64,000 bases of DNA from Stenotrophomonas rhizophila (lineage in GTDB: Bacteria > Pseudomonadota > Gammaproteobacteria > Xanthomonadales > Xanthomonadaceae), in contig NZ_RCDC01000004.1 of assembly GCF_003651185.1 (NCBI RefSeq), positions 1,226,659 through 1,290,658 on the forward strand, read 5' to 3'. Made by a program: the position numbers and the translations under genes. Below are positions 19,141-29,901 of the stretch, in pieces. Positions within the stretch are counted from its first letter, which is position 1. Every line of letters starts with the position of its first letter. The notes below the pieces were generated by a model. The model was not told the DNA's origin. It made no database searches and saw only the letters and a list, made by a program, of their open reading frames with translations.

Positions 19141-21188
19141 CCCAGTCGCGCCAGCAGTTCGCGCGCCTCGGCCTGGCTGTGCGGGTCGGCGCCGACGGCC
19201 ACTTCGTGCAGCAGGGTCCGCGCGGTCTCGGCATCGCCGAGGTCCAGGTAGGCGATGGCCAGTTCCAGTCGATCACGACCGGGGCTGCCGATGGGCGCGG
19301 TGGGCGCGTTGTCGGCGACCGAGTCGGCACTATCGAGGGTGACGTCATGGCCGGCAGTCACCGGCTCAGCGTCGGCCGCGAGGGTGTCATCGCTTTCGAC
19401 TGCTGGACGTTCGGCAGTGGCCGTTTCATCGGGGAATTCGAACACGCCGCGGAACGACGGCTGCGCGGCAGCTTCCAGCGCATGCGCTGGCGGCTCGATC
19501 AGCGGCGTCGGCTCGCGGAACAGCGCATCGTCTACGTTCACATGCTGAGCGTCGGCCTCGATGCTGTACGCAGACGCCGCCGTCGCCTCTGCCTCGGGCA
19601 ACACCGGCGCTTCGTCCGTCGCGGTAGCACTCCAGCGAGGATCGTCGAGGGCATCGTGCGGCTCGGCGTCGTGCGGGGAAGGCGCGAGCGGGAAGACCGG
19701 CTCGCGGCGCAGCCCGGCGTAGACGTCGGCCTCTGCAATGGTCTCTTCGTCGGGCACGCGCTGCGCGTCCTCCTGCTGCGCGGCCAGTTCGTCCACATAG
19801 TCGGCTGCGGGGACGGCCGCGGCCAATGCCGCGCCATCGAGCCCATCGCGCGACAGCGGCGGCAGCGGCGATGGCTTGCGGCGGCGTACCAGCGCCCATC
19901 CACCGACCACCAGCAGCAGCACGACCAGGCCCAACCAGTACCAGCCACCGCCGGCGCTGTCACGCGTGCCGGGTGCCTGCTCCAGGCGCTGTTGCGCAGC
20001 GGCCAGATCGTTGTCCTTCATCGTGATCAGGGATTGCTGCTGGGCCTTGAGCTTTTCCAGCTCGGCCACGCGTTCGCGCAGTTCCTGGATCTCGGCATCG
20101 CGCGTGGCGACGTCTTCCTTGGCCTGTCGCAGTTGTTCGTTACCCAGCATGTCGCCCTCGGTGCCGGCAGCGGTGCCGGTGGTTGTGCCTGCGGTGGTGC
20201 CGGCGGCGGCGACGGCCGGCGCGATTTCCAGGCGTGCGCCCTGGCCAGCAGCGGTCGGTGCGGCCGGGGCCGGAGACGGCGCGGCGGCCCCCCCGCTGTC
20301 GGCGGGCTGCGGGATCGCCGCGCGCGACTGCCGCCATTGCGCGGTGTGCTCGCGCACAATCGCCGCAGCCTGTTGTGCATCGATCTGGGCAAGCCCATCG
20401 GCGCCCGGCGTGCGCAGCACCGCACCCTGCTTGAGCAGGTTCACGTTGCCACGGATGAAGGCCTCGGGGTTGGCCCGCAGCAGCGCGATCATCGCCTGGT
20501 CGCGGTTGATGCCCTGCTCGCGCGCCAGCGGACCGGCGATCTGCGAGAGCGTCTGTCCGCGCTGGACGGTGACGCTACCATCGGCGGCGACGGGCGCGGC
20601 CGGGGCGGCCTGTGCAGCCCTCGGCGCGGCCGGCCGGGGTGCGGCGGCGGGTTCAGCACGGCGCGGCGGCGCAGCGACGGCTGCCGCCTCCGGCGCAGGC
20701 TCACGGATGATGGCGTTGGACATCGCGCCCGCCGGGGCGACGATCTCCGGCTCGGCCACGGCGGCGGCGCTGTTGGGCGCATCCACCAGGGCGGAATACT
20801 CACGGACCAGACGGCCCTGCCCCCAATAAGCTTCGATCAGGAAATTCAACGCGGGCGTCGCCACGGGCGCATGACTGCTGACGCGCACCACGGCGCGGCC
20901 CTGCGCATTGCGGGTCAACTCAAACTGCAGCTCGCTGACCAGTCCGGACGGCGGTTCCAGCCCGACCCGGGCGAAGGTCGCTGGCGAGGCCAGCGCAACG
21001 CGGAGGTTTTCCAGCTCGGACGGATCGGCGGAAATGACCGGGATTTCGGCCAGCAAGGGTTGGCCCGGTTTGGACAGCACCCGGATATCGCCCAGGCCCA
21101 GGGCCATGGCGGAACTGCTGGCCAGGGCCAGCAGCAGCGTCGACACATACTTGAGCGGACGCACTGCGCCCGGAGCCCGGTTCTTCAT
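19137..21188 (-). CDS. fimV: FimV-like polar/type IV pilus assembly protein
   Basis: FimV is an inner-membrane hub protein needed for type IV pilus function and polar organisation. The 683-residue protein starts MKNRAPGAVRPLKYV with a signal peptide and has the FimV N-terminal domain (LGLGDIRVLSKPGQPLLAEI). A LysM-like segment (VQRGQTLSQIAGPLA) follows, then a coiled coil (AEIQELRERVAELEKLKAQ), one transmembrane helix (WYWLGLVVLLLVVGGWALV), an acidic cytoplasmic region and a C-terminal TPR-like cap (ELAIAYLDLGDAETARTLL). It sits downstream of asd. Confidence 0.92.
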   Translation of the reverse strand: MKNRAPGAVRPLKYVSTLLLALASSSAMALGLGDIRVLSKPGQPLLAEIPVISADPSELENLRVALASPATFARVGLEPPSGLVSELQFELTRNAQGRAVVRVSSHAPVATPALNFLIEAYWGQGRLVREYSALVDAPNSAAAVAEPEIVAPAGAMSNAIIREPAPEAAAVAAPPRRAEPAAAPRPAAPRAAQAAPAAPVAADGSVTVQRGQTLSQIAGPLAREQGINRDQAMIALLRANPEAFIRGNVNLLKQGAVLRTPGADGLAQIDAQQAAAIVREHTAQWRQSRAAIPQPADSGGAAAPSPAPAAPTAAGQGARLEIAPAVAAAGTTAGTTTGTAAGTEGDMLGNEQLRQAKEDVATRDAEIQELRERVAELEKLKAQQQSLITMKDNDLAAAQQRLEQAPGTRDSAGGGWYWLGLVVLLLVVGGWALVRRRKPSPLPPLSRDGLDGAALAAAVPAADYVDELAAQQEDAQRVPDEETIAEADVYAGLRREPVFPLAPSPHDAEPHDALDDPRWSATATDEAPVLPEAEATAASAYSIEADAQHVNVDDALFREPTPLIEPPAHALEAAAQPSFRGVFEFPDETATAERPAVESDDTLAADAEPVTAGHDVTLDSADSVADNAPTAPIGSPGRDRLELAIAYLDLGDAETARTLLHEVAVGADPHSQAEARELLARLG

Positions 21189-21276
21189 GGCGGCCAATAT
21201 AACGGCTCCCCCCGTGATCGGCGATGTTTCAATGCGGGCGGTCGGCGGCATCCCCATGCCGCCGACCACGACGCGA

Positions 21277-22302
<1,026 letters not shown>

Positions 22303-22317
22303 GAAAACCTCTGTTGG

Positions 22318-22428
22318 GTGTACCGACCCGTGGCCGATACGTAACGTGCGTTGGGGATGTGTACCGACCAACGATCGGTACCTGCCGTGCCTTGGAGATA
22401 TGTGCCGACCATCGGTCGGTACCTACCG
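22318..22428 (-). repeat. Tandem array of three REP elements
   Basis: Three palindromic units of the type GTAGGTACCGACCGATGG (minus strand, third unit) start at 22320, 22361 and 22402, a regular spacing of 41 bp. The stems are GTACCGACC/GGTCGG-like, each with small differences. They fill the gap between asd and the dehydrogenase gene upstream of it and look like a distinct subfamily from the GCCGGCC-stem units elsewhere in the window. Confidence 0.7.
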
Positions 22429-22463
22429 GTTCGGGAACCTCGCCTGTTGGCCAGCGCGGTTCC

Positions 22464-23519
22464 CTATCGTTTTGCGTCGTCGATTTTTTTGCCGCCCACG
22501 GTCGCGCCGCCGGTTTTCACGGCAGCGACAGCGTCGGCGTTGATCGCGCTCGGCGGGTGGCCGGCATCCGGGCCCTGCCCCAGTGCGGCGGTCAGGTTGT
22601 CCACGGCCAGCTGCACCATCGCCCGGCGGGTGGCCTGGCTGGCGCTGCCGATATGCGGGGTCAGCACGATGTTGTGCAGGGCGAGCAGTTCCGGGCGCAC
22701 CGTCGGTTCGCCTTCGAACACATCCAGCCCGGCGGCGGCCAGGCGCCCGTTGGCCAGTGCATCGGCGAGCGCCAGCTCATCCACGATGCCGCCGCGGGCG
22801 ATGTTGATCAGCGTGGCGGTCGGCTTCATCTTTGCCAGCGCATCGGCACCGATGATGTGGTGCGAGGCGGCGTTGTACGGCAGCACGAGCACGAGGTGAT
22901 CGGCCTGCGCCAGCAGCGTATCCAGGCCCACGTACTGCGCGCCGACCTGGGCCTCGGTGGCCTCGGGCAGCCGCGAACGGTTGTGGTACAGCACGCGCAT
23001 GCCGAAGCCGTGCGCACCGCGACGGGCAATGCCCTGGCCGATGCGGCCCATGCCGAGGATGCCCAGCGTGCTGCCGTGGATGTCCGCACCGAGCATGGTC
23101 TGGAACGACCACTGCCCCCACTGCCCGTCACGCAGCCAGCGCTCGGATTCGGTGATGCGGCGGGCGGTGGCCATCAGCAGCGCAAAGCCGAGATCGGCCG
23201 TGGTTTCGGTCAGGACATCCGGGGTGTTGCTGGCCAGGATGCCGGCGGCGCTGAGCGCGTCGATATCCAGGTTGTTGTAGCCCACACCGACGTTGGCGAT
23301 CGCGCGCAGCTGGGGCGCGTTGGCGATCTCGGCTGCACCGATGCGTTCGTTGAGGGTGATCAGCGCGCCGTCGACGTGGGCCAGCTGTTCGGCCAGTATC
23401 TGCGGCGTATAGCGGGTGACGTCGCCGGTCATGGTCAGGTCGAAATGCTGCCCGAGCTGTTCGACGACATCGTCGAACAGGGGCTGGCTGACCCAGACCT
23501 TGGGGCGCCGATCAGCCAT
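22464..23519 (-). CDS. D-2-hydroxyacid dehydrogenase (glyoxylate/hydroxypyruvate reductase-like)
   Basis: An NAD(P)-dependent dehydrogenase of the D-isomer-specific 2-hydroxyacid family. The 351-residue protein has the Rossmann motif [16 protein letters not shown] near residue 150, the substrate arginine in [11 protein letters not shown], the glutamate in DVFEGEP and the catalytic histidine in LTPHIGSA. The best family guess is glyoxylate/2-ketogluconate reductase; pyridoxal-type members have different lengths. The last ~25 residues ([10 protein letters not shown]) are a variable tail. It overlaps the aroC stop by 8 bp. Confidence 0.88.
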   Translation of the reverse strand: MADRRPKVWVSQPLFDDVVEQLGQHFDLTMTGDVTRYTPQILAEQLAHVDGALITLNERIGAAEIANAPQLRAIANVGVGYNNLDIDALSAAGILASNTPDVLTETTADLGFALLMATARRITESERWLRDGQWGQWSFQTMLGADIHGSTLGILGMGRIGQGIARRGAHGFGMRVLYHNRSRLPEATEAQVGAQYVGLDTLLAQADHLVLVLPYNAASHHIIGADALAKMKPTATLINIARGGIVDELALADALANGRLAAAGLDVFEGEPTVRPELLALHNIVLTPHIGSASQATRRAMVQLAVDNLTAALGQGPDAGHPPSAINADAVAAVKTGGATVGGKKIDDAKR

Positions 23520-24615
23520 CGATCGTGCCCGGGATGCGCGGGGTGATCTGGCCGACATCACCGCACTGGGCGCGGTGGCGCAGCGCCTGGTCCATCAGCA
23601 CCAGGGCCATCATCGCCTCGGCGATCGGGGTGGCACGGATGCCCACGCACGGATCGTGACGGCCGGTGGTGATCACCTCGACCGAGGTACCGGTGGCGTC
23701 CACCGTGGCACCGGGCAGGCGCAGGCTGGAGGTCGGCTTGAGCACGATCGAGGCAGTGACCTGCTGGCCGGTGGAGATGCCACCGAGGATGCCGCCGGCA
23801 TGGTTGCTGGCAAACCCCTGCGGGGTGAGCAGGTCACGGTGTTCGGTGCCCTTCTGCGCGGCACTGGCAAAGCCATCGCCGATCTCCACGCCCTTCACCG
23901 CGTTGATGCTCATCAGCGCGGCCGCCAGATCGCCATCGAGCTTGCCGTAGATCGGCTCGCCCCAGCCCGGCGGTACGCCGTCAGCCACCACGTTGACGCG
24001 CGCACCGACCGAATCACCGGACTTGCGCAGCGCATCCATGTAGCTCTCCAGCGCAGGCACCTGATCGGCGACCGGCCAGAAGAACGGATTGTCTTCCACC
24101 GCCGACCAGTCGAACCCGGTCGGGATGATCTCGCCCAGCTGCGAGAGATAACCACGCACGGTGACGCCATGCCGCTGCAGCAGCCACTTCTTGGCGATGA
24201 CACCGGCGGCGACGCGCATGGTGGTTTCGCGCGCGGAAGAACGACCACCCCCGCGCGGATCGCGGATGCCGTACTTCTGCCAGTAGCTGTAGTCGGCATG
24301 GCCCGGGCGGAACTGCTGGGCAATGTTGGTGTAATCCTTGCTGCGCTGATCCGTGTTGCGGATCAGCAGCCCGATCGGGGTGCCGGTGGTGCGGCCCTCG
24401 TACACCCCGGAGAGGATCTCGATCTCATCCGCTTCACGCCGCGCGGAGGTGTGCCGGCTCTTGCCGGTGGCCCGCCGCTGCAGATCATGGGCGAATTCGT
24501 CGGCGCTGATCTCCAGCCCCGGCGGACAGCCGTCCACCACGCAGCCGATCGCCGGACCGTGCGATTCGCCGAAGGTGGTAACGGTCAGCAGTTTGCCGAA
24601 GCTGTTGGAACTCAC
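23512..24615 (-). CDS. aroC: Chorismate synthase
   Basis: AroC makes chorismate in the last step of the shikimate pathway, using reduced FMN. From a GTG at 24613-24615 the protein has 367 residues beginning [20 protein letters not shown]. It has the three family signatures [10 protein letters not shown], the [17 protein letters not shown] region and [16 protein letters not shown]. The GTG overlaps the prmB stop. The prmB-aroC-dehydrogenase order suggests one transcript. Confidence 0.96.
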   Translation of the reverse strand: MSSNSFGKLLTVTTFGESHGPAIGCVVDGCPPGLEISADEFAHDLQRRATGKSRHTSARREADEIEILSGVYEGRTTGTPIGLLIRNTDQRSKDYTNIAQQFRPGHADYSYWQKYGIRDPRGGGRSSARETTMRVAAGVIAKKWLLQRHGVTVRGYLSQLGEIIPTGFDWSAVEDNPFFWPVADQVPALESYMDALRKSGDSVGARVNVVADGVPPGWGEPIYGKLDGDLAAALMSINAVKGVEIGDGFASAAQKGTEHRDLLTPQGFASNHAGGILGGISTGQQVTASIVLKPTSSLRLPGATVDATGTSVEVITTGRHDPCVGIRATPIAEAMMALVLMDQALRHRAQCGDVGQITPRIPGTIDG

Positions 24616-25541
24616 GGCCGCTGCGCTGCCAGTTCGGTGATGCGGGCGCTGTGCGCGATCAGTTCGCGGCACTCCACGGCGAAGATGCCCATCTGGCCGA
24701 CCTTGAACTCGACCCAGCGGAAATCCACTTCGGGCAGCAGCTTGTACAGGTGCTGCTCGGACTCGCCCACTTCACAGATCAGCAGACCATCCTCGCTCAG
24801 GTGCAGCGGGGCGTCGCGCAGGATCTTCAGCACCAGGTCCAGGCCGTCGTGCCCGGCACGCAGGCCCATTTCCGGCTCGTAGGCGTATTCCTGCGGCAGG
24901 GCATCGGTCTCGTCGTTGGTGACGTACGGGGGATTGGTGACGATCAGGTCGTAGTGACGGCCGGTCAGGCCGTTGAACAGGTCGGACTTGAGCAGGGTGA
25001 CGTTCTGCGTCTGCAGACGTTCCTTGTTCTCTTCGGCCAGCGAGAGTGCTTCGTCGCTGAGGTCGACGCCATCCACTTCCCAGTTGGGGTAGTAGTGGCC
25101 CATGGCGATGGCGATGCAGCCCGAGCCGGTGCACAGGTCGAGGGCGCGATGGACATCGCGGCCGGCCAGCCACGGCTCGAAGCCGCACTCGATCAGTTCG
25201 GCGATCGGGGAGCGCGGCACCAGGGCGCGGGTGTCGCTCTTGAAGCTCAGGCCGGCGAACCAGGCCTCACCGGTGAGGTAGGCAGCCGGGATGCGCTCGT
25301 CGATGCGGCGCTGGAACAGGTCCAGCACGCGGACCTTTTCGTCCTGCAGCAGGCGCGCCTGGCCGTAGGCGGGGCCGAGGTCATGCGGGAGGTGCAGGCT
25401 GTGCAGGACCAGCTGGGTGGCTTCGTCCAGGGCGTTGTCGTAGCTGTGCCCGAAGGTCAGCCCGGCGGCGTTGAAACGGCTGGTGCCGTAGCGGATCAGG
25501 TCGATGATCGTGTGGAGTTCGGCGGCCGTTTCGGCGGTCAT
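24612..25541 (-). CDS. prmB: Ribosomal protein L3 glutamine N5-methyltransferase
   Basis: PrmB methylates a glutamine of ribosomal protein L3. The 309-residue protein starts [15 protein letters not shown]. It has an N-terminal helical substrate domain and a SAM-binding domain with [15 protein letters not shown] and the glutamine-methyltransferase motif IVTNPPYV. It differs from PrmC, which acts on release factors, in its [14 protein letters not shown] motif. The family call rests on these motifs and on the usual prmB-aroC linkage. Confidence 0.93.
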   Translation of the reverse strand: MTAETAAELHTIIDLIRYGTSRFNAAGLTFGHSYDNALDEATQLVLHSLHLPHDLGPAYGQARLLQDEKVRVLDLFQRRIDERIPAAYLTGEAWFAGLSFKSDTRALVPRSPIAELIECGFEPWLAGRDVHRALDLCTGSGCIAIAMGHYYPNWEVDGVDLSDEALSLAEENKERLQTQNVTLLKSDLFNGLTGRHYDLIVTNPPYVTNDETDALPQEYAYEPEMGLRAGHDGLDLVLKILRDAPLHLSEDGLLICEVGESEQHLYKLLPEVDFRWVEFKVGQMGIFAVECRELIAHSARITELAAQRP

Positions 25542-25614
25542 GGCGGGGCAACAGGCAATGTGGCCCCCGATTATAGGCGCTGGGGCGGGCCGGGGCATCC
25601 GTTGCAGTCGAAAC

Positions 25615-25668
25615 GAGCCGGAGCCGGAGCCGGAGCCGGAGCCAGGGCCACGGCCACGGCCACGGCGA
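25615..25668 (+). repeat. Imperfect hexanucleotide tandem repeat
   Basis: Nine consecutive six-base units run through this stretch: four GAGCCG, then GAGCCA, GGGCCA, two CGGCCA and CGGCGA. It lies just upstream of prmB and next to palindromic element copy C. It is non-coding and could vary in length between strains. Confidence 0.75.
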
Positions 25669-25712
25669 GGATCAAGACAGAAGCCAATGCGGCGGTTGCC
25701 AGTCCGTGGGCT

Positions 25713-25820
25713 GGCGTGGCGGGGGTGGGAGGGCGGGACACGCCGTAAACCCATCCCTGGGGGCTCGACAAGCGGCATCCATGCCGCTTGACGGTCCCGC
25801 CCTCCCACCCCCACCACGCC
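25713..25820. repeat. Structured palindromic element, copy C
   Basis: A 27-bp inverted repeat (25713-25739 and 25794-25820, one mismatch that would be a G-T pair) flanks a 54-bp core beginning ACGCCGTAAACCCATCC and containing TGGGGGCTCGA. The core ends in a small hairpin, AAGCGGC-ATCCAT-GCCGCTT. The core matches copies A and B; the arms do not. Weak similarity to the flanks of copy A continues outside the arms (GACAGTG..GTTGGTT). It lies between the divergent prmB and SCO1 genes. Confidence 0.78.
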
Positions 25821-25900
25821 GTTGACAGTGGGTTGGTTCTTTCGGGAACAGCCAAGGCCAAGGCGGGGTGCGCACGAATTACGCATCGAAGGCGGTTTTT

Positions 25901-25924
25901 GTAGTGCCGAGCCATGCTCGGCAT
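25901..25924 (+). repeat. SMAG-type REP element
   Basis: One unit reading GTAGTGCCGAGCCATG followed by CTCGGCAT, with the GTAG head and a GCCGAGC/GCTCGGC stem. It lies in the prmB-SCO1 intergenic region, about 150 bp before the SCO1 start. Confidence 0.75.
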
Positions 25925-26077
25925 TTCGCCAACAGCAATCCGTGCCCTGCCCCAGACGCTCAGGTTTCGATGCTCGGCTGTGCACTTGGCACTGCTTACC
26001 CACCCGTGCCGACGCCCCTCCCGACAATCCGGCGTGGCTGCCTCTATCATGGTGGCCACTTCCGGGACGGGGCCCTT

Positions 26078-26728
26078 ATGTTCAATCGCAATGTCGGCAT
26101 CATCCTGCTGATCGCCCTCGCCGCCGGGCTGGGACTGGTCGTGGCGCAGAAGGTCTTCGCGCCCAAGCCGGGCGGTGACCGCCCCGCCACCGAGTCGATC
26201 ACCTTCTATCCGCAGCCGCGCCCGCTGCCCGATTTCAACCTGGGCCAGTCCGACGGCACCCGGCTGATCCCGGGCGAGCTGAAGGGCCACTGGACCCTGG
26301 TGTTCCTGGGCTTCACCTTCTGCCCGGATGTGTGCCCGACCACGCTGGCCGATCTGGCCCAGGCCCAGAAGCAGTGGGAAGCCCTGCCCGAGACGCTGCG
26401 CCCGCGGCTGGTCTTCATTTCGGTCGATCCCGAGCGCGATACGCCGGCACGGCTGGGCGAGTACGTGCATGCGTTCCATAAGGACACGCTGGCCGCGACG
26501 GCCGATGTGCCCTCGCTGGAGCGTTTCGCCACCTCGCTGGGCTTCGTGTTCCAGAAGGTGCCGGGCAAGCACTTCGATGAGAATCCCGAGGATTACACCC
26601 TCGAACACTCGGCCAGCCTGGCCGTGCTGGATCCGGAAGGCCGCTTGGCCGGTCTGATCCGCCCTCCTTTCCAAGCGCAGGCCATCGCCCGCGACCTGCA
26701 ACTGCTGACCGAGAAATCCGCCCCATGA
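26078..26728 (+). CDS. SCO1/SenC family copper chaperone
   Basis: SCO proteins deliver copper to the CuA centre of cytochrome oxidase from the periplasmic face. The 216-residue protein starts [20 protein letters not shown], an N-terminal membrane anchor. A thioredoxin-fold domain follows with the copper-binding [12 protein letters not shown] near residue 85 (CxxxC) and the distal histidine in [11 protein letters not shown]. The ATG at 26078 is preceded by GGGACGGGG. Its stop overlaps the start of psd in an ATGA. No oxidase genes are adjacent here. Confidence 0.9.
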   Translation: MFNRNVGIILLIALAAGLGLVVAQKVFAPKPGGDRPATESITFYPQPRPLPDFNLGQSDGTRLIPGELKGHWTLVFLGFTFCPDVCPTTLADLAQAQKQWEALPETLRPRLVFISVDPERDTPARLGEYVHAFHKDTLAATADVPSLERFATSLGFVFQKVPGKHFDENPEDYTLEHSASLAVLDPEGRLAGLIRPPFQAQAIARDLQLLTEKSAP

Positions 26729-27567
26729 GTTTGATGACCACGCTGAGCTACGCCCTGCCCCATCGCCTGCTGTCGTCCATGGCGCGCAGACTGGCGTACT
26801 CCAGCAACCCGCGGGTCTCGCGCTGGCTGATCGACACCGTAACCGCCAAGTTCGGCGTGAATCTGGCCGAAGCCGCCAATCCGGACCCGCGCAGCTACCC
26901 GACCTTCAACCAGTTCTTCACCCGGGCGTTGAAGCCGGGCGCGCGCGTGGCCGATGCCGATCCGCGCACGCTGGTGATGCCGGCCGATGGCCGGATCAGC
27001 CAGCTGGGCAAGATCGAGGATGGGCGCATCTTCCAGGCCAAGGGCCAGTCCTTCACCGCCGCCGAGCTGCTGGGCGATGCCAAGGATGCCGAGGTCTTCC
27101 ACCACGGCCTGTTCGCCACGGTGTATCTGTCGCCGAAGGATTACCACCGCGTGCACATGCCGTGGACCGGCACGCTGCGCGAGACCGTGCACGTGCCGGG
27201 GCGGTTGTTCAGCGTCGGCCCGGCCGCGGTGAACAGGGTGCCGGGGCTGTTCGCCCGCAACGAACGCCTGGTGTGTCACTTCGATACGGACTTCGGCCCG
27301 ATGGTCTCGGTGATGGTCGGCGCGCTGCTGGTCTCCGGCGTGGAGACGGTGTGGGGCGGCGAGGAGATTCCGGCCTACGGCGATACGATCACGCGCAAGG
27401 ATTACCGTGGCAAGGGCATCACCCTGGAACGCTTCGCGGAGATGGCGCGCTTCAACTACGGCTCCACCGTGATCGTGCTGCTGCCGCCGGGGGTGGCCGA
27501 GTTCGCGCCGCACCTGGATGCCGAGCATGCGGTTCAGTTGGGGCAGGCACTGGCCACCCTGAAGTGA
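26725..27567 (+). CDS. psd: Phosphatidylserine decarboxylase proenzyme
   Basis: Psd forms phosphatidylethanolamine from phosphatidylserine at the inner membrane. The 280-residue proenzyme starts [18 protein letters not shown]. It has [27 protein letters not shown], the active-site [22 protein letters not shown] and the self-cleavage site [12 protein letters not shown] (cleavage before the serine yields the pyruvoyl group). The site is YGST rather than the LGST of E. coli, but the essential Gly-Ser is kept. It overlaps the SCO1 gene by 4 bp. Confidence 0.96.
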   Translation: MSLMTTLSYALPHRLLSSMARRLAYSSNPRVSRWLIDTVTAKFGVNLAEAANPDPRSYPTFNQFFTRALKPGARVADADPRTLVMPADGRISQLGKIEDGRIFQAKGQSFTAAELLGDAKDAEVFHHGLFATVYLSPKDYHRVHMPWTGTLRETVHVPGRLFSVGPAAVNRVPGLFARNERLVCHFDTDFGPMVSVMVGALLVSGVETVWGGEEIPAYGDTITRKDYRGKGITLERFAEMARFNYGSTVIVLLPPGVAEFAPHLDAEHAVQLGQALATLK

Positions 27568-27569
27568 CG

Positions 27570-27632
27570 GTGGTGCCGGCCGCTGGCCGGCATCGCAGGT
27601 ATTCCGGGGAGCCGGCCAGCGGCCGGCACTAC
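27570..27632. repeat. Inverted pair of SMAG-type REP elements
   Basis: A forward unit (27570-27593, GTGGTGCCGGCCGCTGG head) is followed 17 bp later by a reverse unit (27611-27632) whose minus-strand sequence starts GTAGTGCCGGCCGCTGG. The pair lies right after psd and can form a larger cruciform. Confidence 0.75.
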
Positions 27633-27657
27633 TGGTAGACCATGCGATCCGCACCAA

Positions 27658-27688
27658 TGAAAACGCCCCGGTTTCCCGGGGCGTTTTT
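27658..27688. terminator. Bidirectional terminator
   Basis: The hairpin AAAACGCCCCGG-TTT-CCGGGGCGTTTTT lies between the convergent psd and rraB genes, with A and T runs on either side. It resembles the terminator at 11057-11084. Confidence 0.85.
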
Positions 27689-27719
27689 CGTTGTGTCCGG
27701 TTCGATCGGATCGCGCCGA

Positions 27720-28061
27720 TCAGATCTCGACCGGGCCAACATCCATGCCGTCATAGTCTTCCACGCCGTTCGCTTCGGCCAGGGCCTGCAGCTCATGGTT
27801 GCGGGCATCCAGCGAGGCTTCGGTGTGCACCTCGGCGCGCTCCACGTGCAGCACGTGGTACGGGTCTTCGCCTTCTTCAAGGTCCGGCTCGAACACTTCC
27901 ACCAGGGTGTAGCCCAGTTCGACCAGCTTCTCGCCCAGGCCGTGCAGCGGCTCCGGCGTGGTGTTGACGAAGAAGTAGCCCCACAGCATCGGGCCGTTGA
28001 GGTCCCAATCGGTGTTTTCACGGATGTTGGCGAACATCTCGTTGATTGCGGTGATATCCAT
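27720..28061 (-). CDS. RraB-family ribonuclease E regulator
   Basis: A small acidic 113-residue protein of the RraB family, whose E. coli member binds RNase E and modulates RNA decay. It begins MDITAINEMFANIRENTDWD and includes MLWGYFFVNTTPEPL and VEVFEPDLEEGEDPYHVLHVERAEVHT, the conserved core of the family. The start at 28061 was chosen because an upstream extension does not match the family. The function as an RNase E inhibitor is inferred from family only. Confidence 0.85.
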   Translation of the reverse strand: MDITAINEMFANIRENTDWDLNGPMLWGYFFVNTTPEPLHGLGEKLVELGYTLVEVFEPDLEEGEDPYHVLHVERAEVHTEASLDARNHELQALAEANGVEDYDGMDVGPVEI

Positions 28062-28175
28062 CTGGGTGTCCTGTATGCGTGTTGCGGTGAGCGTCGGCAC
28101 GTGGCCGAGGCTGCGATGGATGTGCTGGGCCGGGCGGCCACAGGCGTGATGCCGGCGAGCCTACCCGGTTATGGC

Positions 28176-29780
28176 TTACTTGTCGCAGCCCTGCAGCTTG
28201 ATGCTCTGGCCCTGCTTGAGGGAATAGGCCGGCGCCTTGAGGCCGTTTGCCCGGGCCAGGGTCGGCACATCGCACTGGAACCTGGCGGCGATCTTGCCGA
28301 GGGTCTCGCCCTTGCCGACCTTGTAACTGCGGGCCGGCTTGGCCTTGGGCTTGGCGGCCGGGACGGCTACCGGCGCGGCCGGGGTCACCGCAGGCATGGC
28401 CTGCGGCTGGGCCACCGGGACCACGCTGCCCACCGCCACGTTGCCGGTGTAGCTGACCGCCGTAGGCCGCACGATCGCCGCATTGAGGTCGGCGGTGATG
28501 AGGGTGCGGGCCAGGTCGGCGCGCGGGCCGCTGACGCAGAACCGGTTGTACAGGCCGGCGATGCGGGTGGTCGCGTTGATGGTGGTGCCGGCCGGAATCC
28601 AGCCGTCGGCCTCATAGCGCGGGTTGAGGTTGCGCAGTGCACGCATGTAGCCGTCGCGGGTACCGCTGCTGCCCAGGCAGATGGTCAGCTCGTAGATCGT
28701 GGTCGACTTGGCCAGGCGGATCGTGGCCGGCTGCGCGCTGATCTTCGGGAACTCCACGCCGTACTGCTGCGGGTGCAGATAGATCCACGCCGCAGCGATC
28801 ACCATCGGTACGTAGTCCTTGGTCTCGCCCGGGAACTGGTTGTAGACGCTGTCGGTCCAGAAGCCCTGCCCCGGGTACTGGCGGAACACGCGGATGGCGC
28901 GGCCTTCACCGCCGTTGTAACCGGCCAGCGACAGCTCGACGCTGTTGTTGAGCTCGCGCATGCGTTCGTTGAGGTAGGTCGCGCTGGCCTCGGCCGCGCT
29001 GCGGGCATCAAAGCGCGTATCAAAGCCGGTGCCGTCCGGGCCCAGCCCGAAGCGACGCCCGGTGGCGGGCATGAACTGCATCAGCCCGGCGGCGCCGGCA
29101 CGCGAGGAGGCGTGCACGCGGCCGTTGGATTCCTTGGCCATGATCCCGAACAGCAGCGCTTCGGGCAGGCCGCGCTTTTCCCACTCCGGCCACATCACCG
29201 CACGCAGGTTCTGGTAGTTCTCGTAACTGGTGAGCAGCGCCGGGCGCATGTCGGTCAGCCAGCGGCGGATGCCGGCCTGCACGGCCGGGTTGTACTCGAC
29301 CATGGTATCGAAGGCGTGCCGCTTGTCGTTGAGCAGCGCGGCAGCGCGGGCCGCTTCGGGCACATCGGCGGCCAGCGGGCCGACATGGTCCGGGTCGGCC
29401 TCCAGCAGGGTGCCGTCGGCGATGGCCGTGCCGTCCTCGCTGTCCTGCTGGCTGTCGGCGTTGCTCTTGAGCAGGCGCTTGTAAGTCGGCAGCAGGTTGC
29501 TGACCTGGCAGCCCTTCTGGGCCACACAGGCGCTGATCACATCCTCCATGTCCTCCAGCGCGGCGTCGGCCTCGTTGGTGCCCTTGGGGTCGGCATTGTT
29601 CACCAGCACCAGCGCCGCGTTGTAGCGCTTCTCGGCGGCTGTCATGCGCTGGTCGAGCGCCTCCACCTTGGCCTTGTCGCGGGCGGAGACGCGCTGGGCA
29701 TGGGCCTCGGGGACGATCGACAGCATCGCGGCAACGGCCAACAGCGGCCAACCACGGACAAGCAAGACAGGAACGGGCAT
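28176..29780 (-). CDS. Periplasmic lytic transglycosylase with LysM domain (MltD-like)
   Basis: A predicted secreted enzyme that cleaves peptidoglycan glycan strands. The 534-residue protein starts MPVPVLLVRGWPLLAVAAML with a signal peptide ending near AHA. A long helical region follows, then the SLT domain with the catalytic glutamate in LLFGIMAKESNGRVHASSRAGAAGLMQFMP and the ELSLAGYNGGEGRAIRVF motif, and a C-terminal LysM module (YKVGKGETLGKIAARFQC). There is no lipobox, unlike E. coli MltD. Confidence 0.88.
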   Translation of the reverse strand: MPVPVLLVRGWPLLAVAAMLSIVPEAHAQRVSARDKAKVEALDQRMTAAEKRYNAALVLVNNADPKGTNEADAALEDMEDVISACVAQKGCQVSNLLPTYKRLLKSNADSQQDSEDGTAIADGTLLEADPDHVGPLAADVPEAARAAALLNDKRHAFDTMVEYNPAVQAGIRRWLTDMRPALLTSYENYQNLRAVMWPEWEKRGLPEALLFGIMAKESNGRVHASSRAGAAGLMQFMPATGRRFGLGPDGTGFDTRFDARSAAEASATYLNERMRELNNSVELSLAGYNGGEGRAIRVFRQYPGQGFWTDSVYNQFPGETKDYVPMVIAAAWIYLHPQQYGVEFPKISAQPATIRLAKSTTIYELTICLGSSGTRDGYMRALRNLNPRYEADGWIPAGTTINATTRIAGLYNRFCVSGPRADLARTLITADLNAAIVRPTAVSYTGNVAVGSVVPVAQPQAMPAVTPAAPVAVPAAKPKAKPARSYKVGKGETLGKIAARFQCDVPTLARANGLKAPAYSLKQGQSIKLQGCDK

Positions 29781-29901
29781 TTTTGGCACTGTGTGCGAAC
29801 GATGGGGCAGAGTAGCCGCGCCGCTTGCATCGGGGCAACCCGTCTGCCGGCCGGCCAACGCCGACGTTTAGAATCCCGCCTATTCACACTGCGAGTTGAC
29901 C

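Noticed and set aside
26725..27567. Possibly unprocessed phosphatidylserine decarboxylase because the site is YGST, not LGST
   Set aside because: The residue before Gly varies in the family; the Gly-Ser needed for self-cleavage is intact.
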